A stretch of 64,000 nt of DNA, from positions 4,402,001-4,466,000 of the forward strand of contig NZ_CP144460.1 in the NCBI RefSeq assembly GCF_040182365.1, read 5' to 3'. The DNA is from Xanthomonas sp. 10-10 (GTDB taxonomy: Bacteria > Pseudomonadota > Gammaproteobacteria > Xanthomonadales > Xanthomonadaceae). The notes beneath the pieces were generated by a model that did not search any database, was not told where the DNA came from, and was given only the letters and a program-made list of their open reading frames with translations. Of this stretch, positions 18,536 to 27,061 are shown piece by piece. Each line of letters starts with the position of its first letter. Positions within the stretch are counted from its first letter, which is position 1. A program made the position numbers and the translations under genes.

Positions 18536-19084
18536 ATGTTCAAGCTGCTGCTGGTCGTGATGGTGATCGAAGGCGTTCTGTCGATCAGCTGGAACCGCCT
18601 GTACTTCGGATGGGGACTGCCGGTGTTCCGGCGCCGGATTCCGGCAAGCCGTCAGGCGCTGGACTGTTTTTCACTGGCGCAGGTGGAACATGCGCTCGAG
18701 CAGTCGCGCTGGCCGGAGCTGAGATTCCATCCGTTATCCGAGCAGGTCTACGCGTTTCGCGAGACGTTTCTGGTCATCGTCGGCCCGGTGTACCCACCGA
18801 TCATGCGCGGGCGCATCGCGGTCGACCGCAGACAGCGCGAAATCACGATCACCGGCGACTGCAGCTGGACCGTGGTGTATGCGGCGGTTGGAATCCTGGT
18901 TCCCGCAGCCATCGTCATGCCGGGCGTGACACTGATGTTCGTGGCCCTGCTCGGGGTGGCGTATCTGCTCCAACGCAGACGTTTCATCGATGTCGAAACC
19001 GCCGTACGGACGCTGCTGCAGAACAGCACCACTGCGCTCATCCCACGCGCACCCGACGCGTCCAGGCGCGCATCGCGGCAATGA
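18536..19084 (+). CDS. Hypothetical membrane protein
   Basis: 182 residues from an ATG with an AAGGAG ribosome site five bases upstream. There is a hydrophobic segment at the N-terminus (residues 1-19) and two adjacent ones at about 120-155 (VVYAAVGILVPAAIVMPGVT; LMFVALLGVAYLL). The middle part is soluble and mixed alpha/beta. I do not recognise a family. It stands alone between the divergent ClC gene and the convergent aminopeptidase gene. Confidence 0.7.
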   Translation: MFKLLLVVMVIEGVLSISWNRLYFGWGLPVFRRRIPASRQALDCFSLAQVEHALEQSRWPELRFHPLSEQVYAFRETFLVIVGPVYPPIMRGRIAVDRRQREITITGDCSWTVVYAAVGILVPAAIVMPGVTLMFVALLGVAYLLQRRRFIDVETAVRTLLQNSTTALIPRAPDASRRASRQ

Positions 19085-19114
19085 CAGCTGCCGCGCGCAG
19101 CGCCTTGCCGTGCA

Positions 19115-19891
19115 TCACTCCACCGGGCACAGCGGCGTTTCGTCGGGCCGTAGCGTGAGCACACGCACGCCGCTGCGGGTCACCGCCACCGTGTGCTCGA
19201 ACTGCGCCGACAACTTGCCATCGCGGGTGTATACCGGCCACTGATCAGGCTGCGAACGGATCGCCGCACGGCCCTGATTGATCATCGGTTCGATGGTGAA
19301 CACCATGCCTTCCTGCAGCGCCAGGCCGGTGCCGGCATGGCCGTAGTGCAGGATCTGCGGATCTTCATGCATCTCACGGCCGATCCCGTGGCCGCAGTAC
19401 TCCTTGACCACGCTGTAGCCGTGGTCGCGCGCATGCCGCGCAATCGCATGCCCGATATCGCCCAGCCGCGCACCCGGCCGTACTGCGGCAATGCCTTTCC
19501 ACATTGCCTGATACGCGGTCTGCACCAGCCGTCGCGCCGGGTAGGTCACCTCGCCCACCAGATACGTCGTGCTGGAGTCGGCGATAAAGCCATTCTTTTC
19601 CAGCGTGATATCCAGATTGACGATCTGCCCGCTGCGCAACACATCGTCCGCCGACGGCACACCGTGGCAGACCACATCGTCGATCGAGGCATTGAGCACG
19701 AACTCGAACCCGTATTGCCCCTTGCTTGCAGGCCGTGCGGCGAGCTCATCGACAATCATGCGTTCGACAAAGGCATTGAGCTCCAGCGTGCTGCGCCCTT
19801 CCAGCGGCAGCCGATCCAGCGCATGGAACACCTGCGCAAGAAGCTGCCCGGAGACCGCCATCAATGCGATCTCATCCGGGTGCTTGATCAT
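19115..19891 (-). CDS. map: Type I methionine aminopeptidase
   Basis: 258 residues, the usual length for a type I enzyme. Metal ligands are visible: the two Asp residues in NLDITLEKNGFIADSS, His in YCGHGIGREMHEDP, Glu in FTIEPMI and Glu in FEHTVAV; the substrate-contact His is in VVCHGVP. It would remove N-terminal Met from nascent proteins. Its ATG overlaps the TGA of the ParD-like gene upstream (ATGA), so the two are translationally coupled. The gene is not next to rpsB, where the housekeeping copy usually lies, so this is probably a second copy. Confidence 0.92.
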   Translation of the reverse strand: MIKHPDEIALMAVSGQLLAQVFHALDRLPLEGRSTLELNAFVERMIVDELAARPASKGQYGFEFVLNASIDDVVCHGVPSADDVLRSGQIVNLDITLEKNGFIADSSTTYLVGEVTYPARRLVQTAYQAMWKGIAAVRPGARLGDIGHAIARHARDHGYSVVKEYCGHGIGREMHEDPQILHYGHAGTGLALQEGMVFTIEPMINQGRAAIRSQPDQWPVYTRDGKLSAQFEHTVAVTRSGVRVLTLRPDETPLCPVE

Positions 19892-20115
19892 GCGCGCCCT
19901 GGTTTTGCGGTGTGCGGTTTCAAGGCTTGCGGCCTCACCCCCGCCGCTCGCAGTTCCTGCGCCACGAGGTCCTGGAACGAGCAGTCCGGATGCATCTCGC
20001 ACAACATGCCCACCTTGATCCAGAAGTTGGCCTGCGCATTGATCGACCGGCTGGTGACGGTACAGGCGCGCCGCAGTTGATCGTGCAGGTCGTCATCGAT
20101 ATTGACGATGCCCAT
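19888..20115 (-). CDS. ParD-like antitoxin family protein
   Basis: 75 residues: MGIVNIDDDLHDQLRRACTV, then SRSINAQANFWIKVGMLCE, then a C-terminal tail. This is the ribbon-helix-helix pattern of the ParD-like family (PF11903), with an N-terminal beta strand and two helices. A CCAGGAGCC ribosome site precedes the ATG. No ParE-like toxin follows; the partner gene is the methionine aminopeptidase, which overlaps it by four bases. DNA binding and autoregulation are likely from the fold but are not shown. Confidence 0.75.
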   Translation of the reverse strand: MGIVNIDDDLHDQLRRACTVTSRSINAQANFWIKVGMLCEMHPDCSFQDLVAQELRAAGVRPQALKPHTAKPGRA

Positions 20116-20148
20116 GGTGGCTCCTGGTGTGTTGCGGGATATACACAT

Positions 20149-20166
20149 CGTATACGAACCGTATAT
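20149..20166 (-). promoter_or_regulatory. Candidate operator/promoter of the parD-like/map pair
   Basis: Two direct copies of CGTATA lie 11 bases apart (start to start) in the sequence cgtatacgaaccgtatat, about 35-50 bases upstream of the ParD-like start. Ribbon-helix-helix proteins often bind tandem short repeats overlapping their own promoter, so this is the best candidate site. Confidence 0.3.
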
Positions 20167-20369
20167 TCGACAACAAGCGGCCGGTAGCACACGCAGGCGG
20201 TGCAGCTTGCTGGCGCCGCTCCGGCCACACACTGCCCGCTGGCAGATTGGTCGATGTGCGCACTGCTGGCTGTTTCAGGCTTGCAGCCATCGGTGCCTCA
20301 ATCGTTGCAACCGCGCCAGCCATCGCCCGCACCTGCGCACGGCGCCCTGGCGCGACGCACAACGCCGAC

Positions 20370-20768
20370 TCAGGACTTGGCGAGCGGGCAGCCAGCCGCA
20401 ATCTCCCGCATGCTCATTGCAACGCCATCCTTGGGTTGCGTCACCGCGACGGTTTCCACTGGCACCGACTCGCCCCATTCGCGCAAGGCATCGAAGACGC
20501 CGCGCAGCCCTTCACCCAATGGCGTGAGTTCATAGACCACGCGCGGCGGCGTCTGCGCATACGCGGTGCGCACCACCAGACCGGAAGCCTCAAACTGCCG
20601 CAGGCGGCTGGTCAACGTATGGGCGCTGATGCCCTGCAATGCCTGCCGAAGTTCGCTGAACCGGCGCGGCCCCGCAAGCAGCTCGCGCACGATCAGCGAC
20701 GCCCATGGCCCCTCCAGCAGCTGGAAAAAACGCGCGACACCACAACACGGAGCGTTTGACGTTTCCAT
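20370..20768 (-). CDS. HxlR family transcriptional regulator
   Basis: 132 residues. The winged-helix core reads FQLLEGPWASLIVRELLAGP, then RFSELRQALQGISAHTLTSRL and VVYELTPLGEGL, a clear HxlR/MarR-like pattern. Cys residues at positions 8-9 and near the C-terminus might act as redox sensors, as in some HxlR members, but this is not shown. It lies alone; the copper-chaperone gene upstream on the same strand is 227 bases away, and the target gene is not evident. Confidence 0.87.
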   Translation of the reverse strand: METSNAPCCGVARFFQLLEGPWASLIVRELLAGPRRFSELRQALQGISAHTLTSRLRQFEASGLVVRTAYAQTPPRVVYELTPLGEGLRGVFDALREWGESVPVETVAVTQPKDGVAMSMREIAAGCPLAKS

Positions 20769-20995
20769 TGGCTAGCTGATCCTGGCAGTGAACGGCCGGT
20801 GGCCGCATCGAACGTGGTGGTGCTGGCGCATTGATTTTCCACTGAGGCGATTTGGAGAAACCGACAACACGACTGTGCTCACCGCCAGGTGGGCGCGGCC
20901 GGTGCTCGGTGCGGCATGTACCACGCGTACACGCCGGTTCCGCCACGCCGTCCACAGCCACCGGACGACTGCGCGCGACGCTTTGTTAGCCGCTT

Positions 20996-21544
20996 TCAGT
21001 GCATATGCCGGTCATGCGATTGCGCATCGGGCGCCGATGCGCCCATCGGACGAACGTCGAAATGCACCTCGACGCGCGGCGCATGCTCGAACACCAGCGT
21101 GGCCACCACCGGCTTGCCTTGTTCGAATGGCGCAGCCGGCGCGATGAACATCAAATGCGTCCCGCCTGTCCCCAGCACCACGTCCTTGCCCGGCGGCAAG
21201 ACCAGCCCCTGCTCGAGATGGCGCATCTTCATGACGCCAGCATCCATCGTCATCTCATGGATTTCGACCTGTGCGCTGGCCGGCGATTCCACCGCCACCA
21301 GACGATCCGGCGTTGCCGCCTGGTTGCGCAAGGTGAGGTAGCCGCCCGCCACCGGCGCGCCCGGCGGCGTTGCGCGCGACCACGCCCCGCTCGCCACCAC
21401 CACAGGAGCAGCCGCCGGCGCCACGGTCGAAACAGAGGCCGCAGCCGCCGGTGCCGGGTTGGCCTCGGGCGCAGGCGTGCTGCGCTCACAAGCCACCATC
21501 GACAAGGCAGACAACGCACTCACCAGCAGCAGATGCAATTTCAT
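20996..21544 (-). CDS. Periplasmic copper chaperone PCu(A)C
   Basis: 182 residues. Residues 1-19 look like a lipoprotein-type signal (ending SMVACE), followed by an Ala/Pro linker. The copper motif HEMTMDAGVMKM with a later HLMF corresponds to the family pattern H-x-M-(10)-M-(21)-H-x-M. It should carry Cu(I) in the periplasm to the CuA site of cytochrome oxidase, with SCO. The SCO gene lies 99 bases upstream on the same strand and a DUF2946 gene further upstream, so the three form a copper-handling group. The C-terminal His/Asp tail (SHDRHMH) could add metal affinity. Confidence 0.85.
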   Translation of the reverse strand: MKLHLLLVSALSALSMVACERSTPAPEANPAPAAAASVSTVAPAAAPVVVASGAWSRATPPGAPVAGGYLTLRNQAATPDRLVAVESPASAQVEIHEMTMDAGVMKMRHLEQGLVLPPGKDVVLGTGGTHLMFIAPAAPFEQGKPVVATLVFEHAPRVEVHFDVRPMGASAPDAQSHDRHMH

Positions 21545-21643
21545 GTCGTTCTCCTTGGGTCGAGCCGTGCGGGCGCCACGGCGCCGTGCATAGCGGTCAT
21601 CGACGTTGATCATCGGGAAGCCGGCAGCGCGCTCTGAGGTCAG

Positions 21644-22246
21644 TCAGAGCACCTGCCGGATATCGTGCACAACCGAGTCCACCGTCTGCTCGTGGGCCAG
21701 GCCCACGCGCAGTTGTCCATCGCGATCGAAGAGAAAACTGCGCGTGGAGTGATCGATGGTGTACGTCGGCCCCATCGGCACTTTCGCATAGCTCACTTTC
21801 AAATTGCCCGCCGCCACCCGGATATCGCCTTCGCTACCGGTCAAGCCGATAAAGTCCGGATCGAACGCCTTCACGTAGGTCCTGAGCACGTTGGGTGTAT
21901 CGCGTTGCGGGTCCAGCGTGGCGAACGCGAACTGCACCTTGGCGGCATCCGCACCCAGCTTGCGCTTGACCTGCGCCGCACGCGCCAGCGTCGTCGGGCA
22001 CACATCCGGGCAATGGGTGAAACCGAAGAACAGCACCAGGGCCTTGCCACGGAAACTGCGTAACGGCCGCGGCGCGCCTTCGGTGTCGTAGAGGTAAAAA
22101 TCCATTCCGCGCGCCATCGGGCTGAGGTCTGCACCATCGGGAGCGAACCCGCTGCCCCGTTGCCCACAGCCCGCCAGCACGCAGACCAGGCACCCCAGCA
22201 TCACCTGCGACAGTCCTCGCTTCCACACCGATCGCAGCGTTTGCAT
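21644..22246 (-). CDS. SCO family copper-delivery lipoprotein
   Basis: 200 residues from the ATG at 22246, preceded by GGGAG at five bases. An N-terminal signal ends in the lipobox LAGC (near residue 27). The thioredoxin-like domain holds the CPDVCP metal site and a later conserved His in YTIDHSTRSFLFD. SCO proteins pass copper to, or reduce, the CuA site of cytochrome c oxidase at the outer face of the inner membrane. An upstream in-frame ATG at 22285 would add 13 residues. It is adjacent to the PCu(A)C gene. Confidence 0.88.
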   Translation of the reverse strand: MQTLRSVWKRGLSQVMLGCLVCVLAGCGQRGSGFAPDGADLSPMARGMDFYLYDTEGAPRPLRSFRGKALVLFFGFTHCPDVCPTTLARAAQVKRKLGADAAKVQFAFATLDPQRDTPNVLRTYVKAFDPDFIGLTGSEGDIRVAAGNLKVSYAKVPMGPTYTIDHSTRSFLFDRDGQLRVGLAHEQTVDSVVHDIRQVL

Positions 22247-22290
22247 GCGGACTCCCATCCTTCCGCGCGGAGCGGCATTGCGCATGCCGT

Positions 22291-22506
22291 TCACCGCTGA
22301 TCCTGCAGTTGTACGCCAACTACAGGATCGCAGCTGTCCCGGTTCGATGCGTCATCGCTCGAAACGGCTCGACACCGGTATTGCGGTTCGCCCGCCGCAA
22401 GCCTGTGCATCTGCGCGGGGGTCATCAGCGCCAGTGTCGGCACCAGCGTCACAAGGGCAAGGCAAGGCATCGCCGCCGCGCGGGGCGGCAAGGCTAAGTA
22501 CGTCAT
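22291..22506 (-). CDS. Possible small secreted protein
   Basis: An ATG with a TGGAG ribosome site about eight bases upstream opens 71 codons. The N-terminus is hydrophobic (PCLALVTLVPTLALM) and signal-like, followed by a short polar part with two Cys. It sits between the DUF2946 and SCO genes on the same strand. The last codons run through an inverted repeat (22299-22329). I do not recognise the family, and it could be a spurious frame. Confidence 0.3.
   Translation of the reverse strand: MTYLALPPRAAAMPCLALVTLVPTLALMTPAQMHRLAAGEPQYRCRAVSSDDASNRDSCDPVVGVQLQDQR
22299..22329. promoter_or_regulatory. Inverted repeat upstream of the SCO gene
   Basis: Arms of 13 bases (GATCCTGCAGTTG and CAACTACAGGATC, one mismatch) surround a TACGC loop, 53 bases upstream of the SCO start. 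It could be an operator for metal-responsive control or a processing/attenuation hairpin; no T tract follows on either strand. Confidence 0.45.
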
Positions 22507-22568
22507 CTACACGCTCCAGAACATCTGACGTCACACCCGCTGACGGATGCGGCTCCACATACTATGTT

Positions 22569-22997
22569 TCAGGCCAATCGCGGTGGACCGCGTGGCGCGT
22601 GTGCCCACCAGCGTGCCGCGATGGGAGGCGCAACGGCAAGGCGCTCGACCGCAAGCCGGCTTCGACTCAGCGCCCAGAGCAGGCAGGCCATCAGCAGCCA
22701 GGGCAGCAGCCGCGCGGCCAGCAGGCAGTAATCGCAGGCGAACCCATGGCCACCGTCGGCATGGCGCAGGTCCTGCCTGTCGCCCAGCCATCGATCGGCT
22801 GTCGCGGCCTGCACGTCTGCCGAGCGCTGCGCCGCGTGTGCCTTGTCACCCACGGCATCGAGCGCCTCGCCAGCTTGCCGGGTCTGGCTATGACAAAGCG
22901 GCCCGTCCAGAACGCTGGCGGCGTTCTCGAGCGTACGGCTTACCAACGGCGCGATCAGCAACAGCAGCAGCGCCAGGCAAGCCAGGCGCTGCATCAT
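22569..22997 (-). CDS. DUF2946 family membrane protein
   Basis: 142 residues from tandem ATG codons at 22997/22994. An N-terminal hydrophobic segment (about 3-20) is followed by a periplasmic stretch, then HGFACDYCLLAARLLPWLL. The CDYC pair next to a membrane helix is the DUF2946 signature. The family is small and often found beside SCO, PCu(A)C and TonB-type copper genes, as here. The pair of Cys suggests metal or thiol chemistry at the membrane. The start is uncertain, since the frame remains open upstream and the ribosome site is poor. Confidence 0.65.
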   Translation of the reverse strand: MMQRLACLALLLLLIAPLVSRTLENAASVLDGPLCHSQTRQAGEALDAVGDKAHAAQRSADVQAATADRWLGDRQDLRHADGGHGFACDYCLLAARLLPWLLMACLLWALSRSRLAVERLAVAPPIAARWWAHAPRGPPRLA

Positions 22998-23200
22998 GCG
23001 GAACAAGGGCGAGGAAGGTAAGCGCACCGGCAAAGTGTAATGAAAAAACGCCACGCCACCTGCGACGCTTCGTCGCAGCCGGACACCCGGGTTCGCGCGG
23101 GGTTGCGCTGCATGTAGTGCGCACGCATCCGGGCCCGGCGCAACCCGCGCAGCAATCGGCCTGCACCATCGGTACCTGTCGCCAGATGCGCGCCGCTGGC

Positions 23201-23746
23201 TCACTGACCCTGCAGGTACTCCCGCGTGGATCGCACCGCCGCATAGCCAAACTCAAACGCGGCCATCATCGCCGCGTGCACGTGGGCCGCCGGCACCTTG
23301 GTGCAATCGAAGTGCAGATCCATCGTGGCGCAGGCATCGTGCAGCACCGTCACCGTATAGCCCAGGTCGGCGGCAGCGCGCACGCAGGCATCCACGCACA
23401 TGTGGCTCATCGCACCAACAATCACCACGTCCGTCACGCCGTGCTGCTGCAGCTGCTGCGCAAGCGGCGTCTCGCGAAAGGCGTTGACGTGCCGCTTGAC
23501 GATGACCGCTTCGCCGTCCTGTGGCGCAACCGCATCATGGAGCTGCGCGCCTTGCGAACCGGCCACCAGGAACGGGGCATCCGCAGCCGCCTCGTGACGC
23601 ACATGCAGTACCGCAACGCCCGTGTCGCGCGCATTGGCGATCACCGCCAATGCATTCGCTGCGGCGGCCTCGATGCCGCTCAACGGCAGCTTGCCGCCGG
23701 GGAAATAGTCGTTCTGCAGATCGATGACGATGACCGCCTTGCGCAT
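23201..23746 (-). CDS. Isochorismatase-like cysteine hydrolase
   Basis: 181 residues from an ATG with a GAGAAG ribosome site. The catalytic triad of the family is visible: Asp in VIVIDLQNDYF, Lys in VIVKRHVNAF and Cys in GAMSHMCVDACVRAA, together with the cis-peptide stretch before the Cys. Members hydrolyse C-N bonds (nicotinamidase, N-carbamoylsarcosine amidase) or vinyl ethers; the substrate here is unknown. The GlxA-type regulator gene upstream on the same strand is 149 bases away. Such regulator/hydrolase pairs are common and suggest a shared catabolic role. Confidence 0.85.
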   Translation of the reverse strand: MRKAVIVIDLQNDYFPGGKLPLSGIEAAAANALAVIANARDTGVAVLHVRHEAAADAPFLVAGSQGAQLHDAVAPQDGEAVIVKRHVNAFRETPLAQQLQQHGVTDVVIVGAMSHMCVDACVRAAADLGYTVTVLHDACATMDLHFDCTKVPAAHVHAAMMAAFEFGYAAVRSTREYLQGQ

Positions 23747-23895
23747 GGTGCTTCTCGTGTTGAATGCCATGCATCAGCATGCGCCGGCACTGTCGTCACG
23801 ACGAGTGGCGCCGCCGACATCACCGGTCCTGCAGCGACATTTCACCACCGCTAGGCGTGTTGGCCGCGCCCCGGAGAAGAAGATGACCGGCAAGT

Positions 23896-24888
23896 TCAGC
23901 TCCCCACGGCACGGCTTGCACCCGCAAAGCGCTGCCGATAGTCGCTGGGCGACAGCCCAAGAATGCGCTTGAATACCTTGCGAAATGCCGCCGCATCCTG
24001 GTAGCCGACCTCCCAGGCAATCGCGTCGATGGTCATGGCATCGGCTTCCAGCAACGCACGCGCCCGGCCGACACGAAGCCGCTGGCCATACTCGGTGCTG
24101 GTCATGCCGGTGGCTTTCTGGAAGCGACGCAAAAAGGTGCGTGCTTCCAACCCCGCCAGTGCCGCCAGACTGCTCAGCGCCACCTCCTGCGCACCGGTCT
24201 CCTGCAGCCAGTGCTGTACCCGCAGGATGGCCGCATCGCCATGCGTCAATCGCGGCGAAAACACGCTGTAGTGGCGCTGCTGCCGGCCCGGCGGGTCGAC
24301 CAGCAGCACCCGCGCGGTTTCCAGCATGATCGCCGGCCCCAGCAGGCGGTCCACCAGCCGCAGGCCCAGATCGGTCCACGACATCACGCCACCGGCGGAC
24401 ATGACATCGCCCTCGTCGATCAGCATCTGGTCCGAGTCCACCTGGATCGCCGGAAAGCGCTGCTGCAGCGCCGCTGCATGCAGCCAGTGGGTGGTCATGC
24501 GACGTCCGTCCATGATGCCGGTGCCGGCCAGCAGAAACGCCCCCGCGCATACCGAGCACAGCATCGCGCCCTGCGCGTGCTGTACGCGCAGCCAGTCGAT
24601 CAGGCTGGCGTTGCGCTCGTGGGCCGGCGCATCGCCCAGGCTTGGCGGCAGGATCAACGCACACAGGCGCGCACCGGCATGCGTAACGCTCTCGAACACA
24701 CGCGACGGCACGGCGGTGGGCGTTGCCTGCCGCCAATGCGTGACCCGGATCGCCGCGCCCTCCGCTGCACCGCTGGCGTCCGCGAGCCGGTTGGCCACCG
24801 CAAACAGATCGGTCAGTCCAAGCACGGCCGCCTGCTGCGCATCGGCATACAGCACCACGCCCACCTCGATCCCCTGCCCGCACGTCAT
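23896..24888 (-). CDS. GlxA family transcriptional regulator (DJ-1/PfpI + AraC)
   Basis: 330 residues. The N-terminal 180 residues form a DJ-1/PfpI-type domain (ALILPPSLGD; MLCSVCAGAFLLAGTG with the nucleophile-elbow Cys). The C-terminal 100 residues are an AraC-type double helix-turn-helix (LAALAGLEARTFLRRFQKAT; IAWEVGYQDAAAFRKVFKR). The ATG at 24888 has a GGAGAA ribosome site four bases upstream; the ATG at 24912 lacks one. It probably controls the downstream hydrolase and/or the divergent NmrA-like gene. Confidence 0.88.
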   Translation of the reverse strand: MTCGQGIEVGVVLYADAQQAAVLGLTDLFAVANRLADASGAAEGAAIRVTHWRQATPTAVPSRVFESVTHAGARLCALILPPSLGDAPAHERNASLIDWLRVQHAQGAMLCSVCAGAFLLAGTGIMDGRRMTTHWLHAAALQQRFPAIQVDSDQMLIDEGDVMSAGGVMSWTDLGLRLVDRLLGPAIMLETARVLLVDPPGRQQRHYSVFSPRLTHGDAAILRVQHWLQETGAQEVALSSLAALAGLEARTFLRRFQKATGMTSTEYGQRLRVGRARALLEADAMTIDAIAWEVGYQDAAAFRKVFKRILGLSPSDYRQRFAGASRAVGS

Positions 24889-25007
24889 CTCGTTCTCCAC
24901 GCCGATCTGCATTCAGCGACATGCCATTAGTGCAGTTGAAGTAACCGAAGCACGCCGCCCATGCTCCTGCGCCTCAGCTTCCCCCTTACCTCCACAGGAG
25001 TATGCCA

Positions 25008-25895
25008 ATGACTTACATCATCCATGGTGCCACCGGCGCACAAGGCGCCCCGCTGCTCAACGTGCTGTTGCAGGCCGGCAAGCACGCCGTGGCCGCAGTC
25101 CGCAACGCCGATGGAGCCACCGGCCCCTCGGTGCAGATCGATAACGGCTCGGTCCAGTCGTTGATCGACGCCTATCGCGGCGCGCATGGCGTCTTCGTGC
25201 ACCTGCCTCAGGCGCCCGAAGACCTGCGCGTGGCCTACGCCACCAACATCGTCCAGGCCATCGACGCCGCAAGGCCAGCGCGCGTGCTGATTTCCACCAG
25301 CGGCAGCATCGTCGACGACCCGGGCAACCCGCTGCAGGCAGCACCCGACTCGGCCATCGCCCTGCTGATCGATGGCGTGCAGCGCAGTGGCGTTTCCAGC
25401 GCTGTCATCGCTCCGCGTCTGTATCTGGAAAACCTGCTGTTGCCCATGGTCATCGGCGGCGTGCACGGCGATGGCGTCCTCGGTTACCCGGTCCGGGAAG
25501 ATTTCCCGGTGTCCTGGAGCTCGCACCTGGATATCGCCGACGTCGCTGCGCAGCTGTTCGATCGACCGGCCATCACCGGCGTGGTCGGCGTCGGCCAGTT
25601 ACCGGGCCTGCTGGGCGCAGACCTCGCCGCTGCAATGACCAACCACTTCAAGCGCGATGTCCAGTTTCAGCGCATGCAACCCGAAGCCTTCGGCAAGCAA
25701 CTGCAACCCTTGCTCGGCCCCGCCGCCATGGCCGTCGCCGGGTTCTACCAGGCCCTTTGGCAAACCCCTGCCAATACCATCCACTTCGCCACCAGCGCCC
25801 AGCAATTGCTCGGCAGCACACCGCGCAGCGTTGAGCAGTGGCTGAAGGATCTGGCCATCAGCGGATCCGGCGCTGCAGCGCCAATCCCTGGGTGA
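25008..25895 (+). CDS. NmrA-like NAD(P)-binding protein
   Basis: 295 residues beginning MTYIIHGATGAQGAPLLNVL, which has the Gly-rich Rossmann motif GATGAQG. Later segments (GVFVHLP; RVLISTSGSIVDDP; APRLYLENLLLPMV) match atypical short-chain reductases of the NmrA/HSCARG type, which often lack the Tyr-Lys catalytic pair. The ribosome site AGGAG fits the ATG at 25008 better than that at 25002. It is divergent from the GlxA regulator (119 bases) and is followed by a LysR remnant on the other strand. Confidence 0.82.
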   Translation: MTYIIHGATGAQGAPLLNVLLQAGKHAVAAVRNADGATGPSVQIDNGSVQSLIDAYRGAHGVFVHLPQAPEDLRVAYATNIVQAIDAARPARVLISTSGSIVDDPGNPLQAAPDSAIALLIDGVQRSGVSSAVIAPRLYLENLLLPMVIGGVHGDGVLGYPVREDFPVSWSSHLDIADVAAQLFDRPAITGVVGVGQLPGLLGADLAAAMTNHFKRDVQFQRMQPEAFGKQLQPLLGPAAMAVAGFYQALWQTPANTIHFATSAQQLLGSTPRSVEQWLKDLAISGSGAAAPIPG

Positions 25896-25933
25896 GATCC
25901 CGCTCATCGATCGCAACGGAACTGACCTCATCC

Positions 25934-26194
25934 CTATGACGTGGCCCCGCCAGAACCAGAACCTTCGGCGACACTCAGGCCCAAGGAGGCCCGTCGACGC
26001 TGGCGTCCCAGTTTGCGCGCCACCAGGCCACCCGAACGTTCGAGTCCGCCAAACCGGATCGTCAGGTCGGTGCCTTCCTGGGCCGGGTCGATCAGATGGT
26101 CGTTGAAGGGGAGCGTGTAGTGGAGGTCGGGATGCGCTGCGCCGATACGAAGCAGGATCGGCAACATGACCTGGCGGCCGAAAGACGACGGCAT
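25934..26194 (-). pseudogene. LysR regulator remnant (effector-binding domain fragment)
   Basis: The frame contains FGRQVMLPILLRIGAAHPDL, then FNDHLIDPAQEGTDLTIRFG and GLVARKLGRQR. This is the first third of a LysR effector-binding domain (usual pattern: F...P.L..F...HP.L.....F.D...D..EEG.DLAIRFG). No helix-turn-helix domain precedes it, and the sequence after GRQR loses similarity. About 60 of about 300 residues remain, so the gene is decayed. It lies convergent to the NmrA-like reductase gene. Confidence 0.68.
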
Positions 26195-26399
26195 GTCGTT
26201 ATCGCCCTGCACTAACGCGTGCACAACTAGTGGGCAATGGGCGAAAACGCTGGGTGGCTCATGACCCTGGCAACGACGACCGCCATGGCCATGCACTGAC
26301 GGCGGCAACATCGCCAACACGCAGCCAACCTCCCGGCGGTTTCCCGGCAACCTCAAGTCGAAGACCTACAGATCGCTGAGCCGGTTGTAGAGCATCACG

Positions 26400-27047
26400 C
26401 TATCCAGGCGCGTGGTTCTTGCCACCATGCGCAGCGATGAACAACGCGACAGCCGACCTGCAATAGGACTCGATTTCCTTGCTGTCCTCCGCTCTCGGCG
26501 CATCGAAGCGCGCGATGATCAGCAGGTCGGCTCCTTTGAAAAGCGCCGCAAACAAGCGCGCGGACCCGTGAGGATCGGGCACGTCCAGCATTGCCCGCTC
26601 ATGCAACTGACGTAACAACGCCTCGATTTGGGCAATGACATAGGCGGGGCCGCCCTCGTAATGGAGCCTGCTCAAGGATTGCTGGTTCGTCTTGTCGGCC
26701 ATGACCATGGCTTCAACGCTGCGGACATCCGGGCTCAACAGGGTGCGCAGCAGCGATGATCCAACGGCCATCAGTTGATCTTCAACGGAGCCGTCGAGGC
26801 TTTCAGAGAACATCTGCGGGGCAAATTGATGGCAGCGGTCCGCGATGGCCGCGCTGAACAGCGCCTCCTTGCTCTCGAAGTGCCGGTAGATGCTGAGCTT
26901 GGAGATCTTCGCCCGCTGGGCGACCTTGTCCAATGTGGTCGCCTGGAAGCCCAGTTCCACAAAAAGCGCATAGGCCGCGTCGACGATCGTTTGACCAAGC
27001 GCCGCATTGGTTGGCCGGCCGCGCCGGCTTCGGCTGTTTTGGGCCAC
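26400..27047 (-). CDS. TetR/AcrR family transcriptional regulator
   Basis: 215 residues from a GTG at 27047 (VAQNSRSRRGRPTNAAL); the frame stays open upstream through the operator region, which is not credible coding. The helix-turn-helix is clear: AAYALFVELGFQATTLDKVA, KISKLSIYRHFESKEALF. The remainder is a helical ligand-binding domain. It is divergent from a flavoprotein gene across 144 bases that hold a 10-base-arm inverted repeat, so it probably represses itself and the flavoprotein. The ligand is unknown. Confidence 0.87.
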   Translation of the reverse strand: MAQNSRSRRGRPTNAALGQTIVDAAYALFVELGFQATTLDKVAQRAKISKLSIYRHFESKEALFSAAIADRCHQFAPQMFSESLDGSVEDQLMAVGSSLLRTLLSPDVRSVEAMVMADKTNQQSLSRLHYEGGPAYVIAQIEALLRQLHERAMLDVPDPHGSARLFAALFKGADLLIIARFDAPRAEDSKEIESYCRSAVALFIAAHGGKNHAPG

Positions 27048-27061
27048 TGTAATTTGAGTCC

